NCBI GenBank assembly: GCA_024742695.1
Contig: JANSXY010000025.1
Location: 1-56,076 of the forward strand
DNA from: Paracoccaceae bacterium
Lineage (GTDB): Bacteria; Pseudomonadota; Alphaproteobacteria; Rhodobacterales; Rhodobacteraceae
Length of the DNA: 56,076 nt
Direction of reading: 5' to 3'
A model generated the notes under the pieces. It was not told the DNA's origin. It worked only from the letters and a program-made list of their open reading frames with translations, and searched no databases. A program made the translations under genes and the position numbers. Positions 1 through 7,435 of the stretch are shown here, piece after piece (within the stretch, counting starts at the first letter, position 1; every line of letters begins with the position of its first letter).

Positions 1-487
1 GCAGGTAGGCCGCCAGCGCCTGCGCCCGGCCAAGCGCGCGCGCGCCCGCGTCGGCCTCGATCCCCAGCGCCCGCACGGCCAGCGCCATCAGCGCGCCGCC
101 GGTGCCGTCAAGATAGGATACCAGCGCGGCCTCGTCCTCGTGCGCCTCGCGGTAGATGTCCCAGCGCCGCGCCTCGGCGATCTCGTGAAACAGCGCCGCC
201 GGCAGCGCCCGCGCCGCGATCACCCCGGCCAGCGGCGTGACGACCTCGTGCGCGCGCACCTGCCCCGCCGCCGCCTCGTCCAGCGCGTCGCGCCACCATT
301 GCAGCCGCATCTCGGCGATCATCGGCTCGGCGGTGACCCAGGGCGCGCGGGCGATTTCCAGATAGGCGGCGTACAGCGGGAACAGCGCCGCGCGCGCCGG
401 CACCGGCGCGGCCATCGCGGCGAGGAAGCGATCGGGATCGCCGCGCTGGACGATCGCGGCGCAGGCGGCCACCCCGTCGGCCGCCAT
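1..487 (-). CDS. Squalene/phytoene synthase-family protein (partial, 3' end beyond window)
   Basis: Only the first 162 codons are visible; the rest lies past the left edge. The product looks like an all-alpha member of the squalene/phytoene synthase superfamily, with the family block RLQWWRDALDE at residues 61-71. That block resembles the NDUFAF6-like bacterial branch, whose role is not carotenoid synthesis in the homologues I know of, and no carotenoid genes lie nearby. The start ATG at 485-487 shares one base with the cimA stop (TGATG), so translation is probably coupled to cimA. A true prenyl synthase cannot be excluded because the second aspartate-rich motif, if present, lies outside the window. 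Confidence 0.7.
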   Translation of the reverse strand, partial: MAADGVAACAAIVQRGDPDRFLAAMAAPVPARAALFPLYAAYLEIARAPWVTAEPMIAEMRLQWWRDALDEAAAGQVRAHEVVTPLAGVIAARALPAALFHEIAEARRWDIYREAHEDEAALVSYLDGTGGALMALAVRALGIEADAGARALGRAQALAAYL

Positions 488-2106
488 CACGCCGCCCCGC
501 GGTCGCGCACCAGCTTCCAGTTGATCGCGTCCAGCAGCGCCTCGAACGAGGCGTCGACGATATTGGCGCTGACCCCCACGGTCGACCAGCGCCGGCCCTC
601 GCCGTCCTCGCTGTCGATGATCACGCGGGTCACCGCCTCGGTTCCTCCTTGCGTGATGCGAACCTTGAAATCCACCAGCCGCATGTCCTCGATCAGCGAC
701 TGGTAGGGGCCAAGGTCTTTCGCCAGCGCCTTGGCCAGCGCGTTGACCGGCCCGCGATCCTGCCCGGTCTCGTCCATCGATTCGGAAACCGAAAGCATCT
801 TGCGGTCGCCGACCTTCACCACCACCACGGCCTCGGACAGGCTGACCATGCGGTTGTACTTGTTCTTGCGCCGCTCCACCGTCACCCGGTAGCGCTTGAC
901 CTCGAAGAAGCTGGGCATCAGCCCCAGTTCGCGCCGCGCCACCAGTTCGAAACTGGCCTGCGCGCCGTCATAGGCATAGCCGATGTCCTCGCGCCGCTTG
1001 ACCTCGTCGAGGATCCGGCCAAGCGCGGGATCCTTCGGCGCGACCTCGATCCCCGCGGCGGCCAGCCGCGCGCGCAGGTTCGACTGCCCGGCCTGGTTCG
1101 ACATCGGGATCAGCCGCGCGTTGCCGACCAGCGCCGGATCGATGTGTTCGTAGGTCGCCGGATCCTTGAGGATCGCCGAGGCATGCAGGCCCGCCTTGTG
1201 CGCGAAGGCCGAGGCGCCAACGTAGGGCGCGCTGCGCAGCGGCACCCGGTTGAGGATATCGTCGAGCATCCGGCTGATCCGGGTCAGGCCGCCCAGCACC
1301 TCGGGCGTGACGCCGGTCTCGAACCGGCCGGCATAGGGTTCCTTCAGCAGCAGCGTCGGGATCAGCGTGGTCAGGTTGGCATTGCCGCAGCGTTCGCCCA
1401 GCCCGTTCAGCGTGCCCTGCACCTGCCGCGCCCCCGCCATGACGGCGGCCAGCGACCCGGCGACGGCGGTGCCGGTATCGTCATGGCAATGGATCCCCAG
1501 CCGGTCGCCGGGGATGCCCGCCGCGATCACCTCGGCGGTGATCCGGACGATCTCGTCCGGCAGGGTGCCGCCGTTGGTGTCGCACAGCACGATCCAGCGC
1601 GCCCCGGCGTCGCGCGCCGCCATCAGGCAGGCCAGCGCGTAGTCGCGGTTCGCCGTCCAGCCGTCGAAGAAGTGCTCGGCGTCGAACAGCGCCTCGCGCC
1701 CCTTCGCCGCGACATGGGCGACCGAGGCGGCGATGTTGTTCAGGTTCTCGTCCAGCCCGATCTCCAGCGCCGTGGTGACGTGGAAATCATGGCACTTGCC
1801 GACAAGGCAGACGGCCGGCGTATCGGCATCCAGCACGGCGGCCAGCACGTCGTCGTTCTCGGCCGACCGGCCGGCGCGCTTGGTCATGCCGAAGGCGGTG
1901 AAGGTGGCGCGGGTGTCGGGCCGGGCGGCGAAGAACTCGCTGTCGGTCGGGTTCGCGCCGGGCCAGCCGCCCTCGATATAGTCGATCCCCAGCGCATCGA
2001 GCGCAGCCGCGATCTGCGCCTTTTCGGCGACGGAGAACTGCACGCCCTGCGTCTGCTGGCCGTCGCGGAGCGTGGTGTCGTAAAGGGTAAGGCGCTCGCG
2101 GGTCAT
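487..2106 (-). CDS. cimA: (R)-citramalate synthase
   Basis: A 539-residue homologue of CimA, which condenses pyruvate and acetyl-CoA to citramalate, the threonine-independent entry to isoleucine. The HMGL-like TIM barrel begins with YDTTLRDGQQ (residues 9-18; D15 is the expected metal ligand) and contains a GIHCHDDTG metal/histidine motif. The C-terminal 120 or so residues fit a LeuA-type dimerisation/regulatory domain where isoleucine feedback acts in this family. Length matches the long CimA class (about 530 residues), not isopropylmalate synthase or homocitrate synthase. It lies 159 bp downstream of cysS on the same strand, and a shared cysS-cimA transcript is plausible. The gap holds competing hairpins. 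Confidence 0.93.
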   Translation of the reverse strand: MTRERLTLYDTTLRDGQQTQGVQFSVAEKAQIAAALDALGIDYIEGGWPGANPTDSEFFAARPDTRATFTAFGMTKRAGRSAENDDVLAAVLDADTPAVCLVGKCHDFHVTTALEIGLDENLNNIAASVAHVAAKGREALFDAEHFFDGWTANRDYALACLMAARDAGARWIVLCDTNGGTLPDEIVRITAEVIAAGIPGDRLGIHCHDDTGTAVAGSLAAVMAGARQVQGTLNGLGERCGNANLTTLIPTLLLKEPYAGRFETGVTPEVLGGLTRISRMLDDILNRVPLRSAPYVGASAFAHKAGLHASAILKDPATYEHIDPALVGNARLIPMSNQAGQSNLRARLAAAGIEVAPKDPALGRILDEVKRREDIGYAYDGAQASFELVARRELGLMPSFFEVKRYRVTVERRKNKYNRMVSLSEAVVVVKVGDRKMLSVSESMDETGQDRGPVNALAKALAKDLGPYQSLIEDMRLVDFKVRITQGGTEAVTRVIIDSEDGEGRRWSTVGVSANIVDASFEALLDAINWKLVRDRGAA

Positions 2107-2155
2107 GGCGAAACCTCTTGCCCAGGAAAGCCGAGGTCGCGGGGCGCGCGCCTTC

Positions 2156-2237
2156 GCCCGTGCGCCAGCACGGGCAGCGCCCGCCCGCCCCCCAGGCGGG
2201 CGCGTGCGCGCCCCCCTCGGGCGGTCGCCGCCCGTGC
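2156..2237. repeat. GC-rich REP-like palindromic element with competing hairpins
   Basis: On the plus strand GCCCGTGC (2156-2163), GCACGGGC (2168-2175) and GCCCGTGC (2230-2237) occur in order. The middle arm can form a perfect 8-bp hairpin with the first (loop GCCA) or a larger structure with the third, which encloses further GCCCGC/GCGGGC and GGGCG/CGCCC stems. The element fills most of the cysS-cimA gap, so in the minus-strand transcript it lies in the cimA leader. It has no U-tract. It may be a REP element, an mRNA-stabilising structure or a conditional structure. Confidence 0.5.
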
Positions 2238-2265
2238 CACCGGAGCGTTAGATCCCGTCCCCATG

Positions 2266-3657
2266 TCAAAGACCCTCCAGTTTCGCCGGATCGAACCCGG
2301 CGCCGGGCAGCAGTTCCACCCCCGCCTTGCTCATCCTGACCTCGACGCCCGCGGCCACCAGCGCCGCCTTCATCCGGTCGACCTCGGAAAAGTCCTTGCT
2401 GTCCATCGCCGCGGCTCGCGCTGCCGCAAGACGGTCGGCCAGCGCATCGAGCGCGCCCGTCCCCGCCTCGGCCCAATGGCCAAGCTCATCGGTCAACAGC
2501 CCCATCAGCCGCGCCGAGGCCAGCAAACCCGCACCGTCGCCGGCCCCGGCCAGCGCATGCAACTCCGCGATCGCGCCGGCGGTGTTCAGATCGTCCGACA
2601 GCGCCGCCACGACGCCGGGCGCGGGGCTTGCCGCGGGTTCGATGCCCGCGGTGAGGCCCCGCCACCGGCGCAAGGCCGCCTCGGCCTCGCGGCGTTTCTC
2701 CTCGGTCCAGTCCATCGGCTTGCGGTAGTGGGTGCCCAGGAACACCATGCGGATCACCTCGCCCGGCACGCCCTTGTCCAGCAAGTCCCGCACCGTGAAG
2801 AAGTTGCCCAGCGACTTGGACATCTTCCGCCCCTCGACCATCAGCATCTCGTTGTGCAGCCAGGTGCGCGCGAACTGCGCCTGCGGATGGGCGCAGCAGC
2901 TTTGCGCGATCTCGTTCTCATGGTGCGGGAACTGCAGGTCGATGCCGCCGCCGTGGATGTCGAACTCCGGGCCCAGGAGCGCCTCGGACATCGCCGAGCA
3001 TTCGATGTGCCAGCCCGGCCGGCCCCGGCCCCAGGGGCTGTCCCAGCCCGGCAGGTCGTCGTCCGAGGGCTTCCAGAGCACGAAATCCATCGGGTCTTCC
3101 TTGTAGGGCGCGACCTCGACGCGCGCCCCGGCGATCATGTCCTCGACCGTGCGGCCCGAGAGACGGCCGTAGCCCGCGTAGCTGGCCACCCGGAACAGCA
3201 CATGGCCATCGGCGGCATAGGCGTGGCCGCGCTCGATCAGCCCCTCGATCATCGCGATCATTCCGGCGATGTGATCGGTCGCGCGCGGCTCGTGGCCGGG
3301 CGGCAAGGTGCCGAGCGCGGCCATGTCGGCATGATACCAGGCGATGGTTTCCTCGGTCCGTTCGCGGATCAGCTCCTCCAGCGTGCCGGCCGCGCCGGCC
3401 GCGCGGCGCTTCCGCGCGGTCTCGTTGATCCGGTCGTCGACATCGGTGATGTTGCGCACGTAGGTCACGTGCCCCGGCCCGTAGACATGGCGCAGAAGCC
3501 GGTAGAGCACGTCGAACACCACCACCGGGCGCGCGTTGCCCAGATGCGCGCGGTCGTAGACCGTGGGGCCGCAGACATACATCCGCACGTTCTGGGGATC
3601 GATCGGCCGGAACTCTTCCTTCGACCGCGTCAGCGTGTTGTGGAGCCGGATGGTCAT
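2266..3657 (-). CDS. cysS: Cysteinyl-tRNA synthetase
   Basis: A 463-residue class I aminoacyl-tRNA synthetase that charges tRNA-Cys. The start has the family sequence [10 protein letters not shown] (residues 26-35), in which C29 is the first of the zinc ligands that discriminate cysteine. It is followed by the HIGH-equivalent HLGN at 38-41. Downstream are [17 protein letters not shown] and the KMSKS loop in [10 protein letters not shown]. Length is normal for the family. GAGGG stands seven bases before the ATG. It appears to be first in a minus-strand unit with cimA and the phytoene-synthase-like gene. A short Cys/Ile-rich leader peptide ends 86 bp upstream, suggesting control by charged tRNA levels. 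Confidence 0.97.
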   Translation of the reverse strand: MTIRLHNTLTRSKEEFRPIDPQNVRMYVCGPTVYDRAHLGNARPVVVFDVLYRLLRHVYGPGHVTYVRNITDVDDRINETARKRRAAGAAGTLEELIRERTEETIAWYHADMAALGTLPPGHEPRATDHIAGMIAMIEGLIERGHAYAADGHVLFRVASYAGYGRLSGRTVEDMIAGARVEVAPYKEDPMDFVLWKPSDDDLPGWDSPWGRGRPGWHIECSAMSEALLGPEFDIHGGGIDLQFPHHENEIAQSCCAHPQAQFARTWLHNEMLMVEGRKMSKSLGNFFTVRDLLDKGVPGEVIRMVFLGTHYRKPMDWTEEKRREAEAALRRWRGLTAGIEPAASPAPGVVAALSDDLNTAGAIAELHALAGAGDGAGLLASARLMGLLTDELGHWAEAGTGALDALADRLAAARAAAMDSKDFSEVDRMKAALVAAGVEVRMSKAGVELLPGAGFDPAKLEGL

Positions 3658-3743
3658 GTCATGCCCTCGCGCGCGTTTCCCGGGGCGGGTGTTCGCTCAT
3701 TCGGCCTGCGATGGCAATGATGGAACGGCCCGCCCGACGGATG

Positions 3744-3785
3744 TCAGCGGATAATGCAGATGCAGGTGATGCAGGTGCCGTTCAT
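3744..3785 (-). CDS. Candidate Cys/Ile leader peptide (13 aa) upstream of cysS-cimA
   Basis: The short frame encodes MNGTCITCICIIR, with three Cys (TGC) and four Ile (ATC, ATC, ATT, ATC) codons, and stops 86 bp before the cysS ATG. An AGAGGGG Shine-Dalgarno lies five bases before the ATG. Cysteine is otherwise rare in short frames here, and the gene downstream charges cysteine tRNA while the next makes the isoleucine precursor citramalate. A leader whose translation reports Cys-tRNA, and perhaps Ile-tRNA, is therefore an attractive inference. The 86-nt spacer can form a 7-bp GC stem (3729-3735 with 3683-3689) but lacks a U-tract terminator. Any mechanism would be Rho-dependent or translational, and remains unproven. 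Confidence 0.55.
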   Translation of the reverse strand: MNGTCITCICIIR

Positions 3786-3881
3786 GCTGCCCCTCTTAGC
3801 CGCTTCGCGCGCCGCCGCCAAGCCTGCCGTGGGGCGGGACGATGTGCTATGGTGGAACCGTGATCCGAAGGAGCGCATTCC

Positions 3882-4226
3882 ATGACCCGCGAGACCGTCA
3901 ACGCGATCTGCGCCGCGCTGCCCGGCGCCGACCGGTCCGACCCCTGGGGCGGCGGCCATGACGCCTGGAAGGTGGGCGGCAAGATGTTCGCCTGCATCGG
4001 CGCCGTCACGCCGGGCGTTTCGGTCAAGACCGACAGCATCGAAACCGCCGAAATGCTGATCGCTGCCGGGGTCGGCACGAAGGCCCCGTATTTCCACCGG
4101 TCCTGGCTCCACCTGTCCTGGGAAACGGCGGAAGAGGAACTGCGCCACCGTCTTCACGCCTCCTACCGGATCGTCCGCGCCGCGCTGCCGAAGAAGGTGC
4201 AGGCCGCGCTGCCGCGGTTCGACTGA
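3882..4226 (+). CDS. MmcQ/YjbR family protein, copy 1
   Basis: A 114-residue protein of the MmcQ/YjbR (DUF419) family, small proteins with a CyaY-like fold sometimes described as DNA-binding; no biochemical role is firmly known. Visible family features are WKVGGKMFACIG in the first third, the SVKTD block, and the TKAPYFHRSWLHL and ASYRIV stretches. AAGGAG at 3868-3873 sets the start. A paralogue begins 58 bp downstream and shares its first 33 bases exactly, so the two arose by tandem duplication. It is divergent from the cysS leader. Confidence 0.9.
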   Translation: MTRETVNAICAALPGADRSDPWGGGHDAWKVGGKMFACIGAVTPGVSVKTDSIETAEMLIAAGVGTKAPYFHRSWLHLSWETAEEELRHRLHASYRIVRAALPKKVQAALPRFD

Positions 4227-4284
4227 ATCCCCTGCCCCAGGCCGGCCCGGTGTGCCGGCACAATCCCGAACAAGGAGTGGACCG

Positions 4285-4626
4285 ATGACCCGCGAGACCG
4301 TCAACGCGATCTGCGCCGTGCTGCCCGGCGCCGAGGTTTCCGAACCCTTCGGGCCGGGGATCGACACATGGAAGGTCGGCGGCAAGATCTTCGCCTGCCG
4401 GGGCTTGCGCGGCGGCGTCGCCATCAAGACAGACGGTATCGAGACCGCCGAGATGCTGATCGACGCGGGGGTCGGCACGAAGGCCCCGTATTTCCACCGC
4501 TCCTGGGTGCTGCTGCCCGAAGCGGCCGAGGCCGGCGAACTGGCCCACCGGATCCGCGCCTCCTACCGGATCGTTCGCGACGCGCTGCCGCGCAAGGCGC
4601 GGGCAGCGCTGCCGCCGTTCGACTGA
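4285..4626 (+). CDS. MmcQ/YjbR family protein, copy 2
   Basis: A 113-residue paralogue of the preceding gene with the same landmarks (WKVGGKIFACRG, IKTD, TKAPYFHRSW, ASYRIV). The chosen ATG follows AAGGAG (4272-4277) at good spacing and begins with the same MTRETVNAIC residues as copy 1; an in-frame ATG 33 bp upstream would add an unconserved tail. The copies are nearly identical at both ends of the nucleotide sequence but diverge in the middle, for example SDPWGGGHD against SEPFGPGID. This fits duplication followed by divergence or partial gene conversion. Confidence 0.9.
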   Translation: MTRETVNAICAVLPGAEVSEPFGPGIDTWKVGGKIFACRGLRGGVAIKTDGIETAEMLIDAGVGTKAPYFHRSWVLLPEAAEAGELAHRIRASYRIVRDALPRKARAALPPFD

Positions 4627-4684
4627 CCCCTTGCCCCGCCCCGCCCGATCTGCTTGGCATGGCCGCGCAGACAGGGAGGGCGGC

Positions 4685-5857
4685 ATGCGTCTGGCCAATC
4701 GCATCGCGCATATCACCGGCGGCGGCGACGACGGATGGGAAATCTACTATCGCACCCGCGCGCTGGAACAGGCGGGCGAGGCGGTGATCAACCTCACCAT
4801 CGGCGAACACGACGTGAAGACCGACCGGGTGATCCTCGACGCGATGCATGCCTCCGCCCTTTCGGGCAATACCGGCTATGCCTTCGGCCCCGGCAACCGC
4901 GCGCTGCGCGCGGCCGTGGCGGATCGGTTCGCCGCCCGCACCGGCGCGCCGACGACATGGGAAAACATCGTCATCACGCCGGGCGGACAGGCGGCGCTGT
5001 TCGCCACCCACATGGCGCTTCTGGACGCCGGCGACCGTGGCCTGTTCTGCGACCCCTACTACGCCACCTACCCCGGCACGATCCGCGCGACCGGCGCTAT
5101 CGCGGTGCCGGTGCCGACGCGGCCCGAATCGGCGTTTCACCCCGAAGCCGCCGAGATCGCCGCCCGGGCCGCCGGCGCGCGAACCCTTCTGATCAACACC
5201 CCGAACAACCCCACCGGCACGGTCTATTCCCGCGCCACGCTGGAGGAGGTGGCCCGCGCGGTCACCGAACACGACCTGTGGCTGATCTCCGACGAGGTCT
5301 ACGACAGCCAGGTCTGGGACGGCACGCATGTCAGCCCGCGCGCCCTGCCGGGGATGGCCGGGCGCACGATCACCGTCGGCTCGATGTCGAAGAGCCACGC
5401 GATGACCGGCTCGCGGCTGGGCTGGATCGTCGCGCCGGTGCCGGTGGCCGAGGCGGTGACGACGCTTGCGACCTCCACCACCTACGGCGTCGCGCCCTTC
5501 GTCCAGGATGCCGCGCTCTTCGCCCTGCGCCAGGGCGACGCGTTCGAGGACCGGATCGCCGCGCCGTTCCGGCGCCGCCGGCAGATCGCGCTCGACCGGC
5601 TGACCGGCGCGAACCGTGTCCGCCCGATCCCGGCCCAGGGCGCGATGTACGTGATGCTGGACATCCGCGACACCGGGCTGTCGGGCGAGGCCTTCGCGCT
5701 GCGGCTGCTGGAAGAGGAGCGGATCGCGGTGATGCCGGGCGAAAGCTTCGGCCGGGCGGCGGCGGGCCATGTCCGGATCGCCATGACGGTGGAGGACGCG
5801 GCCTTCGCCGATGCGCTGTCCCGTCTTGCCGCCTTCGCCGACCGGGTATCGGACTGA
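4685..5857 (+). CDS. Class I/II PLP-dependent aminotransferase
   Basis: A 390-residue fold-type I aminotransferase. Hallmarks are NTPNNPTGT (N175 region), ISDEVY with D203 for the pyridine nitrogen, and SMSKSHAMTGSRLGW in which K236 should form the PLP aldimine and R244 hold the phosphate. The substrate is not evident; the closest groups are aspartate/arginine:pyruvate-type aminotransferases. AGGGAGGG just upstream supports this ATG over one 54 bp earlier. It begins a plus-strand block with a decarboxylase (93-bp gap), an MttB-family enzyme and a dehydrogenase, suggesting amino acid or amine catabolism. The gaps leave a single transcript uncertain. Confidence 0.9.
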   Translation: MRLANRIAHITGGGDDGWEIYYRTRALEQAGEAVINLTIGEHDVKTDRVILDAMHASALSGNTGYAFGPGNRALRAAVADRFAARTGAPTTWENIVITPGGQAALFATHMALLDAGDRGLFCDPYYATYPGTIRATGAIAVPVPTRPESAFHPEAAEIAARAAGARTLLINTPNNPTGTVYSRATLEEVARAVTEHDLWLISDEVYDSQVWDGTHVSPRALPGMAGRTITVGSMSKSHAMTGSRLGWIVAPVPVAEAVTTLATSTTYGVAPFVQDAALFALRQGDAFEDRIAAPFRRRRQIALDRLTGANRVRPIPAQGAMYVMLDIRDTGLSGEAFALRLLEEERIAVMPGESFGRAAAGHVRIAMTVEDAAFADALSRLAAFADRVSD

Positions 5858-5950
5858 CGGAAGGCCCCGTCCCTTCGGGACAGGATCGTCCGCTTGAACC
5901 CGCCGCATCGGCGCGCCTACTGTTCCGAGCCGAAGACAAGGAGGCGGGGC

Positions 5951-7342
5951 ATGGATCACGAAGCGCTCAGGGGCTGGTCGAAACGCGCGGCGGACTGGAT
6001 CGCGGATTACCACGCGGGCCTGCGCGACCGCCCGGTGCGCGCCCGCGCCCTGCCGGGCGAAACCGCCGCGCTGCTGCCCGGATCGCCCCCCGACGCCCCC
6101 GAGCCGGTAGAGGCGATCTTCGCCGATTTCGAGCGGATCGTGCCGGACGCGATGACCCATTGGCAGCATCCGCGGTTCTTCGCCTATTTCCCGGCCAATG
6201 CCGCCCCGGCCTCGATGCTGGCCGAACAGCTGGTGAACGGCATGGCCGCGCAGGCGATGCTGTGGCAGACCGCCCCGGCGGCGACCGAGATCGAGACGGT
6301 GATGGTCGGCTGGTTGCGCCAGGCGCTGGGTCTGCCCGACCGGTTCACCGGCACGATCCACGACAGCGCCACGACGGCGACGCTGTCGGCGGTGCTGACG
6401 ATGCGCGAGGCGGCGCTGGGCTGGGCGGGGCTGACGGCGGGGCTTTCGGGCCTGCCCCGCCTCAGGCTCTACGCCAGCGCAGAAACCCATTCCTCGATCG
6501 ACAAGGCCGCGCGGATCGCCGGGATCGGGCAGGACAACCTTGTCAAGGTTCCCACCGACGCGACCCTGTCGATGAAACCCGGCGCGCTGGCCGGCGCGAT
6601 CGCCGCCGACCGCGACGCCGGCCACCTGCCCGCCGGCGTGATCCTCTGTGCCGGCGGCACCTCGGTCGGCGCCTTCGACCGGATCGGCGACTGCATCGCG
6701 GTGGCGAAATCGGCGGGCCTGCCGGTGCATGTCGATGCCGCCTGGGCCGGTTCGGCGATGATCTGCCCGGAGTTCCGGTGGCTCTGGTCCGGGGTGGAGG
6801 GCGCGGATTCGATCGTCTTCAATCCCCACAAGTGGCTCGGCGCGCAGTTCGACTGCGCGGTGCAGTTCCTGGCCGATCCCGGTCCGCAGGTCAGGACGCT
6901 GGGCCTGCGGCCGGCCTACCTGGAAACCGCCGGGCGCGAGGAAATCACCAATTTCAACGAATGGACGGTGCCGCTGGGCCGCCGGTTCCGGGCGCTGAAG
7001 CTGTGGTTCCTGATCCGGGCCTACGGGCTCGACGGCCTGCGCGGCCGGATTCGCAATCACGTGGCCTGGGCCGGCGAACTGCGCGACGCACTGGCCGCGC
7101 TGCCGGGGGTGGAGATCGTCACCGAACCCGCGCTGTCGCTGTTCAGCTTCCGGCTCGCCGCCGGCGACCGGCCGACCGAAGACCTGCTGAGCCGGATCAA
7201 CGACGACGGTCGCATCTACCTGACCCAGACCCGCCATGCCGGGCGCTACGCGATCCGCGTGCAGGTCGGCCCGTTCGACTGCACCCGCGACGACGTGATG
7301 GCGGTGGCCGAGGTCGTCGCCGACCTGATGCGGCGCGACTGA
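5951..7342 (+). CDS. Group II PLP decarboxylase, aromatic-L-amino-acid decarboxylase-like
   Basis: A 463-residue pyridoxal-dependent decarboxylase of the group II (DDC/TDC) family. H180 in SAETHSSIDKA stacks on PLP, D262 in HVDAAWAGS binds the ring nitrogen, and K294 in NPHKWLG forms the Schiff base. These sit in the same order and at similar spacing as H192, D271 and K303 of animal DOPA decarboxylase. The HWQHPRFFAYFPAN segment near residue 70 is typical of the aromatic-amino-acid branch. Substrate (Phe, Tyr, Trp or DOPA) cannot be read from sequence. AAGGAGG directly upstream picks the start. Product amines could feed oxidation by enzymes elsewhere. Confidence 0.9.
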   Translation: MDHEALRGWSKRAADWIADYHAGLRDRPVRARALPGETAALLPGSPPDAPEPVEAIFADFERIVPDAMTHWQHPRFFAYFPANAAPASMLAEQLVNGMAAQAMLWQTAPAATEIETVMVGWLRQALGLPDRFTGTIHDSATTATLSAVLTMREAALGWAGLTAGLSGLPRLRLYASAETHSSIDKAARIAGIGQDNLVKVPTDATLSMKPGALAGAIAADRDAGHLPAGVILCAGGTSVGAFDRIGDCIAVAKSAGLPVHVDAAWAGSAMICPEFRWLWSGVEGADSIVFNPHKWLGAQFDCAVQFLADPGPQVRTLGLRPAYLETAGREEITNFNEWTVPLGRRFRALKLWFLIRAYGLDGLRGRIRNHVAWAGELRDALAALPGVEIVTEPALSLFSFRLAAGDRPTEDLLSRINDDGRIYLTQTRHAGRYAIRVQVGPFDCTRDDVMAVAEVVADLMRRD

Positions 7343-7435
7343 CGGTCCGAAAACGACCATCCTGCCGCAAACGGAACAGAAGCGCCCCGCCCCTGCCCGC
7401 CAGCATCGGCCCGAAACAGGCGGGAGAGGCGGGCG

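Noticed and set aside
649-3720. Very long open frame antisense to cimA and cysS
   Set aside because: High GC content leaves few stops opposite real genes. The product is Arg/His/Gly-rich with no family pattern, and the sense-strand genes are certain.
3658-3743. Intrinsic terminator in the cysS leader
   Set aside because: A GC stem can form, but no T run follows on the minus strand, so a classic attenuator is not supported.
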